Below are positions 17,301 through 25,388 of a stretch of 59,291 bases of DNA, one piece after another; the stretch's first letter is position 1; every line of letters starts with the position of its first letter. The notes beneath the pieces are model-generated. The model was not told where the DNA came from, ran no database searches, and saw nothing but the letters and a program-made list of their open reading frames with translations. Source of the DNA: Bacillota bacterium (GTDB lineage: Bacteria; Bacillota; Clostridia; Lachnospirales; Lachnospiraceae). The stretch spans positions 1 through 59,291 of the forward strand of contig JAEWJZ010000007.1 in assembly GCA_023386315.1 (NCBI GenBank), written 5' to 3'. Position numbers and translations under genes: made by a program.

Positions 17301-18194
17301 TTGAAGGGAGAACATTCATGTCCTTTTCAGGAGTTTAAATTAAAGGAAACCACACATCTGGTATCCAGGGCAATGGAGGAAATCGGAAGCCAGAAGCTGA
17401 CAAAGCCTAATCTGGTATGGCTGGAGCTGGATGGATGCACAGGAAATACCATTTCCCTGCTTGACGGTCAGAATCCGGATTTTCAGTATCTTATGACACA
17501 GATGACAAACTTTATTTACAGCAACAGTTTGATTGCATCTGAGGGCTCAGAAGCGATGGATCAGCTGTTCGATATGATTGGAAATGAGTATATACTCGCA
17601 GTAGAGGGAGCTGTTTCCAGGAAGGACAATGGGCTGTATCATATTATTGGACGTCATGAGGAGAAAGAAGTGACAGGTCTGGAAGCTGCAATCAGGCTGG
17701 GAGAACATGCCTCCCATATCATTGCAGTTGGAGACTGTGCATCTTATGGTGGGGTATCGGCAGCAAGACCGAATCCGGCAGACTGCACTGGAATTTCAGA
17801 TGTTGTGGACAGGAAAGTGATTAAGCTGACGGGATGTCCCTGCCATCCGGACTGGCTAATGGGAACAGTGGCATATTTAATTCTTTACGGGGAACCGCCT
17901 CTGGACGATATGGACCGGCCGTTGATGTTCTATGGCATAACAATTCATGATCGCTGTCCCAGAAGATCTTATTTTGACGAGGGCATTTTTGCGACAAAGC
18001 TGGGAGAAGAGACTTGTATGTTCATGCTGGGGTGCAGGGGGCCAGTGACCCAGACGGACTGCCCGATTCGCCAATGGAACGGGCACGTAAACTGGCCGGT
18101 GGGAGATGACACTCCCTGCATCGGATGTGCTCAGTTTGGATTTCCGGATGCCATGGAGCCTTTCATCACTTATGATACCATGAGGGAGGAATAA
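17301..18194 (+). CDS. [NiFe]-hydrogenase small subunit with altered proximal cluster site
   Basis: A 297-residue iron-sulfur subunit starting at TTG 17301 (GGGGGA upstream; there is no earlier ATG). Recognisable blocks are GDCASYGG, KLTGCPCHPDW, IHDRCPRRSYFDEGIFA and the C-terminal Cys-rich CMFMLGCRGPV...CPIRQWNG...CIGCAQFGFPD. The first proximal-cluster motif, usually CxGC, reads C46-T-G-N49, so one cysteine ligand is replaced by Asn. No Tat signal and no C-terminal anchor, so the enzyme should be cytoplasmic. It is followed 1 nt later by the large subunit. No hypABCDEF genes are in the window; these must be elsewhere for the enzyme to mature. Confidence 0.9.
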   Translation: MKGEHSCPFQEFKLKETTHLVSRAMEEIGSQKLTKPNLVWLELDGCTGNTISLLDGQNPDFQYLMTQMTNFIYSNSLIASEGSEAMDQLFDMIGNEYILAVEGAVSRKDNGLYHIIGRHEEKEVTGLEAAIRLGEHASHIIAVGDCASYGGVSAARPNPADCTGISDVVDRKVIKLTGCPCHPDWLMGTVAYLILYGEPPLDDMDRPLMFYGITIHDRCPRRSYFDEGIFATKLGEETCMFMLGCRGPVTQTDCPIRQWNGHVNWPVGDDTPCIGCAQFGFPDAMEPFITYDTMREE

Positions 18195-18195
18195 T

Positions 18196-19572
18196 ATGGC
18201 GGAGACAATTATTATCAATCCGGTTACCAGAATCAACGGTTTTATGGAAATAGAAGCAGTGGTGGGAAATAATGCCGTGACAGATGCAAAGACAAAAGGA
18301 CTGATGTTTCGCGGATTTGAAAAGATGCTTACAGGCAGAAGTCCATTGGATGCAGTGTATTTTACACAGCGTATCTGTGGAATCTGCTCCACAGCCCATT
18401 CTATGGCTGCCTCTTTAGCCCTGGAAGATGCCCTTGGGATTGTTCCGTCAGAGCAGGGCAGGTATGTAAGGGATCTGCTTCATGCCTGTGAATTTCTGCA
18501 GAATCATCTAAGGCATCTTTACCAGTATACTCTTCCGGACTATGTGAAACTGCCGGAGGGTTATCCTCTCTTTAAAACAGATCACAACGATTACAGGCTG
18601 CCCAAAGAGGTTAATACACGCCTGGTAAATGATTATTTTGAATCTCTGGAATACAGCAGGAATGCCCATAAAATGTTAGCCATTCTGGGAGGAAAGGCAC
18701 CTCACAATCATGGAGTATTTATAGGCGGAATCACGTCACCTGTTACAGTTGATATGATTATTGCCATTAAATCAATTTTATTCGGGATTGAACAGTTTAT
18801 AACGGAAAAAATGCTGCCGGATGTGTATGAAATTGCCGCTTATTATCCGGAATATTATCATTTTGGAGGCGGCTATCGTAATCTTTTAACCTATGGCTGC
18901 TTTGATCATTATAAAGAGCTTGGGACTTTATACGTTGACCCATATGTTTATACAAATGAACAGTATTCCCATTTTGATCCGGCACTTATCGCCCAGTCAG
19001 ACGAATATGCGTGGTTTAATGAAGCGGATGAACCGGACAGGAATAAGCCGGACGCCTATTCCTGGATCAGAGCCCCCAGATACAACGGGATGCCTTTTGA
19101 AGTGGGACCGTTAGCAAGACAATGGCTGTCTGGAGAGTACAGACATGGGATATCTGTTATGGACAGAACCATTGCCAGGGTTCTGGAAGCAAAGAAAATC
19201 ACACAGATCATGAATACTCTTTTGGAAAATCTCATTCCCGATGTGCCGATGCAGCAGGAGTATACAGTACCGGAACATGCTTATGGAACAGGTCTGATTG
19301 ATACAACCCGCGGAGCACTTGGCCACTGGCTGACGATTGAAAACAGGAAAATCCTGTTCTACCAGATTATTACTCCTTCCGCCTGGAACCTATCCACTCA
19401 GACAGGACAAAGAAAGGGAACAGCAGAACAGGCACTTATGGGTGCCCCGGTGAAAGAAGAGAGTATGCCGGTGGAGATAGGGAGAATCATAAGATCCTTT
19501 GATCCCTGCGTTTCCTGTGCCACTCACGTGTTCGCTCCGGGAAAATGGGATAAAATTATTCAGGTTGTTTAA
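18196..19572 (+). CDS. [NiFe]-hydrogenase large subunit
   Basis: A 458-residue catalytic subunit carrying the Ni-Fe site. N-terminal ligands are in RICGICS (Cys61, Cys64) and C-terminal ligands in DPCVSCATH (Cys438, Cys441). Cleavage after His444 by the maturation protease would release a 14-residue tail, VFAPGKWDKIIQVV. All four cysteines are present, so the gene looks intact. It resembles group 1 uptake-type subunits in overall plan; the subgroup cannot be set by eye. Its last 17 nt overlap the converging 62-residue gene. Confidence 0.94.
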   Translation: MAETIIINPVTRINGFMEIEAVVGNNAVTDAKTKGLMFRGFEKMLTGRSPLDAVYFTQRICGICSTAHSMAASLALEDALGIVPSEQGRYVRDLLHACEFLQNHLRHLYQYTLPDYVKLPEGYPLFKTDHNDYRLPKEVNTRLVNDYFESLEYSRNAHKMLAILGGKAPHNHGVFIGGITSPVTVDMIIAIKSILFGIEQFITEKMLPDVYEIAAYYPEYYHFGGGYRNLLTYGCFDHYKELGTLYVDPYVYTNEQYSHFDPALIAQSDEYAWFNEADEPDRNKPDAYSWIRAPRYNGMPFEVGPLARQWLSGEYRHGISVMDRTIARVLEAKKITQIMNTLLENLIPDVPMQQEYTVPEHAYGTGLIDTTRGALGHWLTIENRKILFYQIITPSAWNLSTQTGQRKGTAEQALMGAPVKEESMPVEIGRIIRSFDPCVSCATHVFAPGKWDKIIQVV

Positions 19573-19744
19573 GCACCTGAGTACTTTCTGCTTTTATTGC
19601 GTCTAACAGCGCTTTTTTCTGGTCATTTGGGCAGTGAAGCAGGCGGACTGACTGCATAAGTACCTGATTATGAATGACGGCTGCCCTTCTGCCAAGTTCT
19701 TTTTTATCTTCCTCAGTCTGGGGATTATATACGATCATATTCAT
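19556..19744 (-). CDS. 62-residue protein with sigma-E-like promoter; candidate excision factor
   Basis: A small charged helical protein (MNMIVYNPQTEEDKKELGRR..., then VRLLHCPNDQKKALLDAIKA). I recognise no family. It converges on the hydrogenase large-subunit gene and is divergent from the serine recombinase. AAGG stands 8 nt before the ATG. Upstream on its strand is a close match to a mother-cell sigma-E promoter. In C. difficile a small sigma-E-dependent protein is reported as the recombination directionality factor of skin excision. Position, size and promoter make this the best candidate for that role here, by inference only. Confidence 0.55.
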   Translation of the reverse strand: MNMIVYNPQTEEDKKELGRRAAVIHNQVLMQSVRLLHCPNDQKKALLDAIKAESTQVLKQPE

Positions 19745-19774
19745 AGAGAATGCCTTACAATTCAGGGTTTATAT

Positions 19775-19805
19775 ATTTGTATGTTATTCTGCGTGTCCGG
19801 TATGT
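19775..19805 (-). promoter_or_regulatory. Candidate sigma-E promoter of the 62-residue gene
   Basis: On the minus strand: ACATACC (19799-19805), 15 bp, then CATACAAAT (19775-19783). The -10 is a perfect CATACAnT. The predicted start is about 23 nt before the ATG at 19744. Confidence 0.5.
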
Positions 19806-19845
19806 TTGAGGACTCGCTTTCCATGAGAAAACAAGGAGGATTTGT

Positions 19846-21519
19846 GTGGTGGAAGACAGAAATCAACCATTTGCCATATATTCCAGAAAATCCAAATTTA
19901 CCGGGAAAGGGGAAAGCATCGGCAATCAGATTGAACTTTGCAGACAATATATCACGGCTCATTACGGGGAAAGCATAGCGGACAGTGCCATGATTTTTGA
20001 AGATGAGGGCTTTTCCGGAGGAAATTTAGAGCGCCCCCGGTTTCAGCAAATGATGAAAGAGGCGAAAAAAAAGAACATCTCAGCCATTGTATGCTATCGT
20101 CTTGACCGTATCAGCCGTAATATCGGTGATTTTGCTAACCTGATTGGAGAACTGAATGATCTGGATATTTCATTTATTTCAATTAAAGAGCAGTTTGATA
20201 CATCTTCGCCCATGGGAAGGGCCATGATGTATATCGCTTCTGTATTTTCCCAGCTGGAGAGGGAAACCATTGCAGAACGGATCCGGGATAATATGCATGA
20301 GCTCTCTAAAAGCGGAAGGTGGCTTGGAGGAAACACCCCAACCGGTTACCAGTCTGAACGGGTGACATCGGTTACCATTGACGGAAAGCAGAAAAAGGCA
20401 TATAAGCTGAAACGGATTCCGGAAGAGGCGAAGCTGGTAAAACGGATATATGAGAAGTTTCTGGAGACCGGTTCCCTCACACAGACAGAGACTTATCTTA
20501 TACAGAATGGATATAAAACAAAACAGGGACGGTTATTCAGCCGTTTTGCAATTAAGGGAATTCTTATGAATCCGGTATATATGATTGCAGATCAGGAAGC
20601 TTATGAATATCTGAAGGAGAAAAAGGTGGAACTTTTTGCAGACCGGTCTGATTTTAAGGGCATCCATGGTGTCATCGCATATAACCGGACCTTACAAAAG
20701 CAGGGAAAAGCCCATGAGATGAAAGATATGGAAGAATGGATTGTGTCAATCGGTAAACATGAGGGATTGATCCCGGGGGCGCAGTGGGTCAGCGTCCAGC
20801 GTCAGCTGGAACGGAATAAATCAAAAAATTACCGCAGGCCCAGAAGTAATGTGGCACTTCTTTCCGGTATTCTTATCTGTGGAGCATGCCATGATTATAT
20901 GCGTCCCAAGCTTTCCGGCAGGTATAATGACAGGGGAGAACAGATCTATTCCTACCTCTGTTCCATGAAAGAAAAAAGCCGCATGAAATGCTGTACAATG
21001 AAGAACGCAAATGGAAATGTACTGGACAGCATGGTAATTGAAGAATTAAAAAAAATTTCGGAAGATAAGAAGGAATTTGTGAAACAACTGGAAGAGGTCA
21101 GAAAACAGCTTCAGGAAGAAAAACAGGATTATGAGATGGATTTAAGCCGTTTGGAAGAGGGGCTTTTACAGACAGGAAAAGAGATTGAAGGTCTTGTTGC
21201 CTCTTTAAAGACTGCCGGAGGAACGGCGGCGGGGGATTATATAGTCAGACAGATCGATGAACTGCATAAAAAGAAAGAACAAATTCTTTTTCAGATAGGC
21301 ACATGTAAGGAAACCGCCATGGGTAAAGAACTGACTGCTCTGGAATTTGACCTGCAAAAAGAAATGCTTTCCAATTTTGAAAAGACTGTGGATCGAATGG
21401 ATGTAGAACAGAAACGTGCGGCTATACGGATATTAGTGAAGCAGGCTGTCTGGGATGGAGAAAACGTTCATCTTTATCTTTTCGGTTCCATGGAGCCGTC
21501 CTGTGACTCTAGCAAATGA
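19846..21519 (+). CDS. Large serine recombinase of element 1 (SpoIVCA-like)
   Basis: A 557-residue recombinase; GTG start at 19846 or 19849 after AAGGAGGA. The N-terminal resolvase domain holds the catalytic Ser16 (YSRKS), the arginine motif CYRLDRISRN, and the helix E region VFSQLERETIAERIRDN. A recombinase domain (about 160-300), a zinc ribbon (ICGACHDYM...CSMKEKSRMKCC) and a long coiled coil (about 400-500) follow. This layout and its place at the right end, pointing into the next sigK piece, match SpoIVCA of other skin elements. Its TGA stop (21517-21519) lies inside the attachment repeat. Confidence 0.96.
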   Translation: MVEDRNQPFAIYSRKSKFTGKGESIGNQIELCRQYITAHYGESIADSAMIFEDEGFSGGNLERPRFQQMMKEAKKKNISAIVCYRLDRISRNIGDFANLIGELNDLDISFISIKEQFDTSSPMGRAMMYIASVFSQLERETIAERIRDNMHELSKSGRWLGGNTPTGYQSERVTSVTIDGKQKKAYKLKRIPEEAKLVKRIYEKFLETGSLTQTETYLIQNGYKTKQGRLFSRFAIKGILMNPVYMIADQEAYEYLKEKKVELFADRSDFKGIHGVIAYNRTLQKQGKAHEMKDMEEWIVSIGKHEGLIPGAQWVSVQRQLERNKSKNYRRPRSNVALLSGILICGACHDYMRPKLSGRYNDRGEQIYSYLCSMKEKSRMKCCTMKNANGNVLDSMVIEELKKISEDKKEFVKQLEEVRKQLQEEKQDYEMDLSRLEEGLLQTGKEIEGLVASLKTAGGTAAGDYIVRQIDELHKKKEQILFQIGTCKETAMGKELTALEFDLQKEMLSNFEKTVDRMDVEQKRAAIRILVKQAVWDGENVHLYLFGSMEPSCDSSK

Positions 21520-21526
21520 GATCCTA
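21515..21526 (+). repeat. Right attachment site of element 1 (12-bp direct repeat)
   Basis: AATGAGATCCTA, identical to 13639-13650. In the predicted circle junction, AGCCGT (21494-21499) and ACGGCT (13656-13661) form an inverted repeat whose centre falls on the first two bases, AA, of this repeat. Confidence 0.95.
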
Positions 21527-21817
21527 ATGCTCCTTCGTGCTAATAAAAAATATTCAAAAGAGGTTTCTTTATATGAACCCATCGGTGTAGACAAGGATGG
21601 AGAAACAGTGAGTCTTCTTGATGTGATCGAAATGGAGAATAAGGAAACGTTGGAGACAATCATACTAAAGCAGGATATCAAGGAACTTTATGAAGTTTTT
21701 GATTCCTGTTTAAAGGACAACGAAAAGACGATCATCGGCATGCGCTATGGACTTCATGGAGGCAGGGAATACACACAGAGGGAGATTGCAGATCTCATGG
21801 GAATTTCGAGATCCTAC
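21527..21817 (+). CDS. sigK: sigK segment 2 of 3: linker and first half of region 4.2
   Basis: 97 codons continuing SigK after segment 1: MLLRANKKYSKEVSLYEPIG, VDKDGETVSLLDVI, DNEKTIIGMRYGL and YTQREIADLMGISRSY. The open frame starts further left (21455) inside the recombinase gene, but that part is not SigK-like. After RSY the frame leaves homology: it reads SAVIIGIKNRL and stops at 21853, where SigK proteins continue VSRxEKxAL. The break is in the recognition helix of the region 4.2 helix-turn-helix, at TAC 21815-21817. Removing element 1 alone would thus give a SigK with a garbled -35-binding helix. Confidence 0.94.
21815..21816 (+). other. Left crossover dinucleotide of element 2
   Basis: TA of the Tyr codon TAC. 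Joining here to TA at 33964-33965 restores ISRSY-VSRLEKKAL in frame. The inner flank carries GCTGTC (21821-21826), half of the attP dyad. Confidence 0.85.
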
Positions 21818-22008
21818 TCTGCTGTCATAATAGGGATAAAAAACAGGCTTTAAAATTTTGGTACAATGGAAATATAAGATTATGTCGAAAAAAAATATAT
21901 TTTGCAAATATTTGTAAAATTACGCATAATACAATGTATTGTCAAATAAAAGTAGAAAAAACTTGCTTATTGGCTTTGTACATGTTACTATAAACCTGTA
22001 AATATTAA

Positions 22009-22021
22009 CCAATTAATTGTG
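22009..22021 (+). repeat. Shared 13-mer before the deacetylase gene
   Basis: CCAATTAATTGTG, repeated exactly at 26480-26492 before the ABC ATPase gene. Both copies are about 30 bp before a start codon. Possibly a common operator within element 2. Confidence 0.4.
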
Positions 22022-22048
22022 ATGTTCAACTCATAAGGGGGAATTTGT

Positions 22049-22711
22049 ATGAAGCGAAAAGCAAGATTTTTACTGACTTCCGTGTTGGTCCTGACAATTG
22101 GAGTACTAAAATTTACAAATGTTTACGCCCAGGATCAGGCAGCTGATATGAAAGCGGCTGCTAATGCGGGAAATGTGTACCTGACCTTCGATGACGGTCC
22201 CAACAATGCTACTTCACAGACACTGATATCCAATCTTAAAAATGCAGGATGTTACCGCGCAACCTTATTTGTCTGGGGCAACAGGATTGCCGGCAACCAG
22301 TTTGCATGGAATGCCTATTTAAACTCAGGATTCAGTCTTCAGAATCACAGCTGGACCCATTCTTACATGAGCAACTGGAGCTATCAGCAGGTTTACAATG
22401 ATTTCCAGCAATGCAGCCAGGCGATTCAAAATGCCGGCAAGCCCAGACCCACCAAGGTGAGGCTGCCTTATCTTTACAGCAATAATACAATTACTCAGGC
22501 ATGCTCAGCACTGGGTCTGTCCATTGTTACCCCCACTGTCTATACCAGCGACTGGGAAGGAGCAAGTACAGAGACAATTATCAATTCCTGTAACAACCTG
22601 CAGGCTGGAGGAAATCCGCTCATGCATGATTCTTATCAGAATACTCTAAGAGCTGTACCCACCATAGTAAATAACTTAAAGAATCGTGGTTTTGGCTTTG
22701 CACAGTATTAA
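22049..22711 (+). CDS. Secreted polysaccharide deacetylase (CE4/NodB)
   Basis: A 220-residue protein with a signal peptide (about 1-28, ending VYA). The NodB domain has motif 1 TFDDGPN, motif 2 HSWTH (metal His pair) and motif 3 RLPYLYSN; a late His is in LMHDSY. It would remove acetyl groups from peptidoglycan, chitin-like or xylan polymers outside the cell. Motif 3 lacks the usual RxPY spacing Gly but is otherwise normal. First cargo gene of element 2, alone with its own terminator; GGGGG ribosome site. Confidence 0.9.
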   Translation: MKRKARFLLTSVLVLTIGVLKFTNVYAQDQAADMKAAANAGNVYLTFDDGPNNATSQTLISNLKNAGCYRATLFVWGNRIAGNQFAWNAYLNSGFSLQNHSWTHSYMSNWSYQQVYNDFQQCSQAIQNAGKPRPTKVRLPYLYSNNTITQACSALGLSIVTPTVYTSDWEGASTETIINSCNNLQAGGNPLMHDSYQNTLRAVPTIVNNLKNRGFGFAQY

Positions 22712-22730
22712 TTCGTACATAACTCATATA

Positions 22731-22759
22731 CGCTGCCTTTTTTTATGGGCAGCGTTTTT
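22731..22759 (+). terminator. Terminator of the deacetylase gene
   Basis: CGCTGCC (22731-22737) pairs with GGCAGCG (22748-22754), then T5. Confidence 0.8.
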
Positions 22760-22785
22760 ATTCACTGGATGAAAAGGGGAAGAAC

Positions 22786-24573
22786 ATGATTAAAAAGCTT
22801 TGGTTGCCTTTCTTGCTTGTAATCTCTTTTGTTATTGCAGCTATTATTTTCTTCAAAGGAGAAAATTCCAGGACCTGGGAGCAGGTTAATGGTCCATATG
22901 GAGGATATATTCATTGTATGGCAGTGGAAGATCAAAAGGTTTTTGCAGGTACTCAGGGAAATGGCGTATTTTTTTCCTCGGACCATGGAAAAAACTGGAA
23001 GCCGGTTAATTCGGGTTTAACAAACAGCAATATCTATTCTCTGGCAGTCAACGGAAACAATATTTTTGCGGGCACAAACGGGGGTATTTTTGTCTCACCT
23101 GTAGAAAAGATCAGCTGGAGGTCCATAGATCCCAAATGGGAGGATATTATGGTATTCTCTCTTGCAGCTGATAATGAGTATCTCTATGCAGGCACCAGCA
23201 GAGGTTTCTTTTACTCAGCAGACAACGGTTTAAACTGGAATGAAGCCAGTCAGGGATTAACTTCAGGTGAAGTAAAAGCAATTGTGGTAATTGGTACAGA
23301 TATATTTGCAGGAACAGAGGACAGGGGCATCTTTCGTTCTCCCGATCATGGTGTTAGCTGGTATGAGGTTAACGCTGGCATGACCACGCTGCAGGTCAAT
23401 TCCCTTGCAGTAAGTGAATCGGTAATTTATGCAGGCACAGCAGGCAAAGGAGTATTTGTTTCAACAGATAAAGGGGAAAGCTGGCAGGCACTGAACCGGG
23501 GGCTGGACAGTAAAAACGTCAATTCCATTACTGTGAGAAAAAACAGTGTTTTTGCCGGTACTGAGGAGGGGATATTTCTCTTTGAAGGAACAGGCTGGAA
23601 AGCGGTCAATAAAGGATTGGAAAATCCTTATGTATATTCCCTGATTGCAGATGATTCCGGCATTTATGCAGGTACTGACGGCGGCGGTGTATTTTTCTCA
23701 GCTGACAATGGGACAAGCTGGAATAAAACAAATCAGGGATTAATTAATACCCATGTCAGTTCATTTGCTGTCTCTGATTCTGATATTTTTGCGGGAACCA
23801 GCGGGGCAGGGGTGTTTATATCCGGAGATGGCGGAATGAACTGGAAGGAAGCCGGATCAGGAATAACAAATCCCTTTGTATTTACTCTTACTGTAAATGA
23901 TTCCGGCATTTATGCGGGAACCAATGGCGGAGGAATTTATAAATCTACGGATCATGGCAATACATGGCAGGCAGTCAATGTAGGGCTGACCAATCCATTT
24001 GTTTATTGTCTTGCAGTCAATGGAACAGACATTTATGCCGGGACATTCGGAGGGGGTATCTTTTGTTCCAATGATAATGGAAACAGCTGGATAAGCATAA
24101 ATCAGGATTTGAAAAATTACTATATCAGTTCCTTTGCTGTAAGTGGTTCGGACATTTATGCGGGAACATTTGGAGGAGGAGTATACCGCTCCTCCAATCA
24201 CGGGAAGAATTGGGAGGAGGTGAACAGCGGATTGACCAACGGCCAGATTTTTTCACTGACTGGCAATGATTCATTTATTATAGCGGCGACACCCGGCGAC
24301 GGAGTTTTCGTGTCTGCGGACAGAGGAGACAGCTGGAAATCAGTCAATTCCGGTCTGGCAAGCGGAAATATTAATTCACTTGCTGTTAGAAAATCAACAG
24401 TTTTTGCCGGGACCTACGGAGGCGGTATGTTTCAGTCTCTTGATAAGGGAAAGAACTGGAATGAATTTAACTCTGGTCTGGAATCAATTGATGTCTATTC
24501 AATCTTAATCGGTGATAAGCGGATACTGGCAGGGACAAGCGGCAGAGGGATCTGGGTAAGGGCTGGTAAATAA
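22786..24573 (+). CDS. BNR/Asp-box beta-propeller protein, membrane-anchored
   Basis: A 595-residue protein with an N-terminal anchor (LWLPFLLVISFVIAAIIFF) and about 13 tandem repeats of roughly 43 residues. Each follows the plan IYAGTxGGGVFxSxDxGxxWxxVNxGLTN, the S/T-x-D-x-G-x-x-W Asp-box of sialidases and Ycf48/VPS10-type propellers. No catalytic residues of a sialidase are evident, so it is probably a binding or scaffold protein on the cell surface. It follows the deacetylase gene by 75 nt in the same direction, beyond that gene's terminator. Confidence 0.85.
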   Translation: MIKKLWLPFLLVISFVIAAIIFFKGENSRTWEQVNGPYGGYIHCMAVEDQKVFAGTQGNGVFFSSDHGKNWKPVNSGLTNSNIYSLAVNGNNIFAGTNGGIFVSPVEKISWRSIDPKWEDIMVFSLAADNEYLYAGTSRGFFYSADNGLNWNEASQGLTSGEVKAIVVIGTDIFAGTEDRGIFRSPDHGVSWYEVNAGMTTLQVNSLAVSESVIYAGTAGKGVFVSTDKGESWQALNRGLDSKNVNSITVRKNSVFAGTEEGIFLFEGTGWKAVNKGLENPYVYSLIADDSGIYAGTDGGGVFFSADNGTSWNKTNQGLINTHVSSFAVSDSDIFAGTSGAGVFISGDGGMNWKEAGSGITNPFVFTLTVNDSGIYAGTNGGGIYKSTDHGNTWQAVNVGLTNPFVYCLAVNGTDIYAGTFGGGIFCSNDNGNSWISINQDLKNYYISSFAVSGSDIYAGTFGGGVYRSSNHGKNWEEVNSGLTNGQIFSLTGNDSFIIAATPGDGVFVSADRGDSWKSVNSGLASGNINSLAVRKSTVFAGTYGGGMFQSLDKGKNWNEFNSGLESIDVYSILIGDKRILAGTSGRGIWVRAGK

Positions 24574-24587
24574 GCTCTATAGAACTG

Positions 24588-24639
24588 GATCTTTCATTGC
24601 AATTGCATGAATGATCACATATAATTGCAATGAAAGATC
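24588..24639. repeat. Perfect 17-bp inverted repeat
   Basis: GATCTTTCATTGCAATT (24588-24604) and its exact complement (24623-24639) around an 18-nt loop. It lies between the BNR gene and the response-regulator gene. No T-run follows, so it is either a Rho-independent-like stem lacking U or a protein site. Confidence 0.75.
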
Positions 24640-24692
24640 ATAAATGCAGCCAGTCAATATACATATTCACAATATAAAATGTTTGGAGAAAA

Positions 24693-25379
24693 ATGAGTAA
24701 GATATTATTGCTTGAAGATGATTTAAGTTTAATTAACGGACTTTCCTATGCTTTAAAAAAGCAGGGGTATGATCTGGATATTGCGCGTTCGGTGAGAGAA
24801 GCCAATGCAGAGTGGGCAGATGGAAAATACGATTTATTAATTTTGGATGTGTCTCTGCCTGATGGATCAGGGTTTGAATTTTGTGAAAAAGTGCGCCGGA
24901 TATCCAAAGTACCTATTATATTTTTGACCGCTTTTGACGAGGAAACGGATATTGTCATGGGTCTTGATATGGGTGGTGATGATTATATTACCAAGCCCTT
25001 TAAACTTGGGGTGCTTATATCAAGAATCAATGCTTTGCTGCGAAGGGCAAAGCACTTTGAGACCACAGAAACAGAATTGGCTTCTAATGGTATACAGGTG
25101 CTGCTGCTGCAGGGACAGGCTTATAAGAGGCAAAAGCCATTGGATCTGACTGCAGTGGAATATCGGCTGCTCTGCCTTTTTATGCAAAATCCAAATCTAA
25201 TTCTGACAAAAGATACGATTTTAGATAAACTGTGGGATAATGAGGGGGACTATATTGACGAAAATACATTGAACGTTTATATACGCAGGCTGCGGCTGAA
25301 AATTGAAGATGAACCTGGCAACCCGCAGATGGTGCTGACAATCAGACGTATGGGTTATAAATGGAATATAATTGATTGA
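24693..25379 (+). CDS. OmpR-family response regulator
   Basis: A 228-residue regulator. The receiver domain (1-118) has the acidic pair EDD, phospho-acceptor DVSLPDGSG and Lys in ITKPF. The winged-helix DNA-binding domain is at about 130-228 (LTAVEYRLLCLFMQNP; DENTLNVYIRRLRLKIE). The histidine kinase gene follows 9 nt later and an ABC transporter after that, the arrangement of Bce-type sensing and detoxification modules. Element 2 cargo. Confidence 0.94.
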   Translation: MSKILLLEDDLSLINGLSYALKKQGYDLDIARSVREANAEWADGKYDLLILDVSLPDGSGFEFCEKVRRISKVPIIFLTAFDEETDIVMGLDMGGDDYITKPFKLGVLISRINALLRRAKHFETTETELASNGIQVLLLQGQAYKRQKPLDLTAVEYRLLCLFMQNPNLILTKDTILDKLWDNEGDYIDENTLNVYIRRLRLKIEDEPGNPQMVLTIRRMGYKWNIID

Positions 25380-25388
25380 GGTGGCGGA

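Larger units (their letters stand above)
13651..21526 (+). mobile_element. Skin element 1 in sigK, 7,876 bp
   Basis: The DNA between the two copies of AATGAGATCCTA interrupts sigK after codon 92. Removing one repeat plus the intervening DNA joins VENEIL to MLLRANKKYSKEVSLYEPIG in frame, which is ordinary SigK sequence. A SpoIVCA-like large serine recombinase lies at the right end, transcribed with sigK. Cargo: AraC regulator, GH27 glycosidase, [NiFe]-hydrogenase cluster with a cytochrome b5 protein, and a 62-residue gene with a sigma-E-like promoter. The AraC stop codon touches the left repeat and the recombinase TGA lies inside the right one, so the element is packed to its edges. No phage structural or conjugation genes are present. 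Confidence 0.93.

Noticed and set aside
21455..21853. A 132-residue open frame ending the sigK middle piece, as an independent gene
   Set aside because: Residues before NEIL are read from recombinase DNA and residues after RSY are not SigK-like; the real coding unit is the 97-codon segment between the two attachment sites.
21817..21853. Frameshift or decay of the sigK C-terminus
   Set aside because: The missing C-terminus VSRLEKKALERL is found intact at 33967-34032, so the break is an insertion, not a frameshift.
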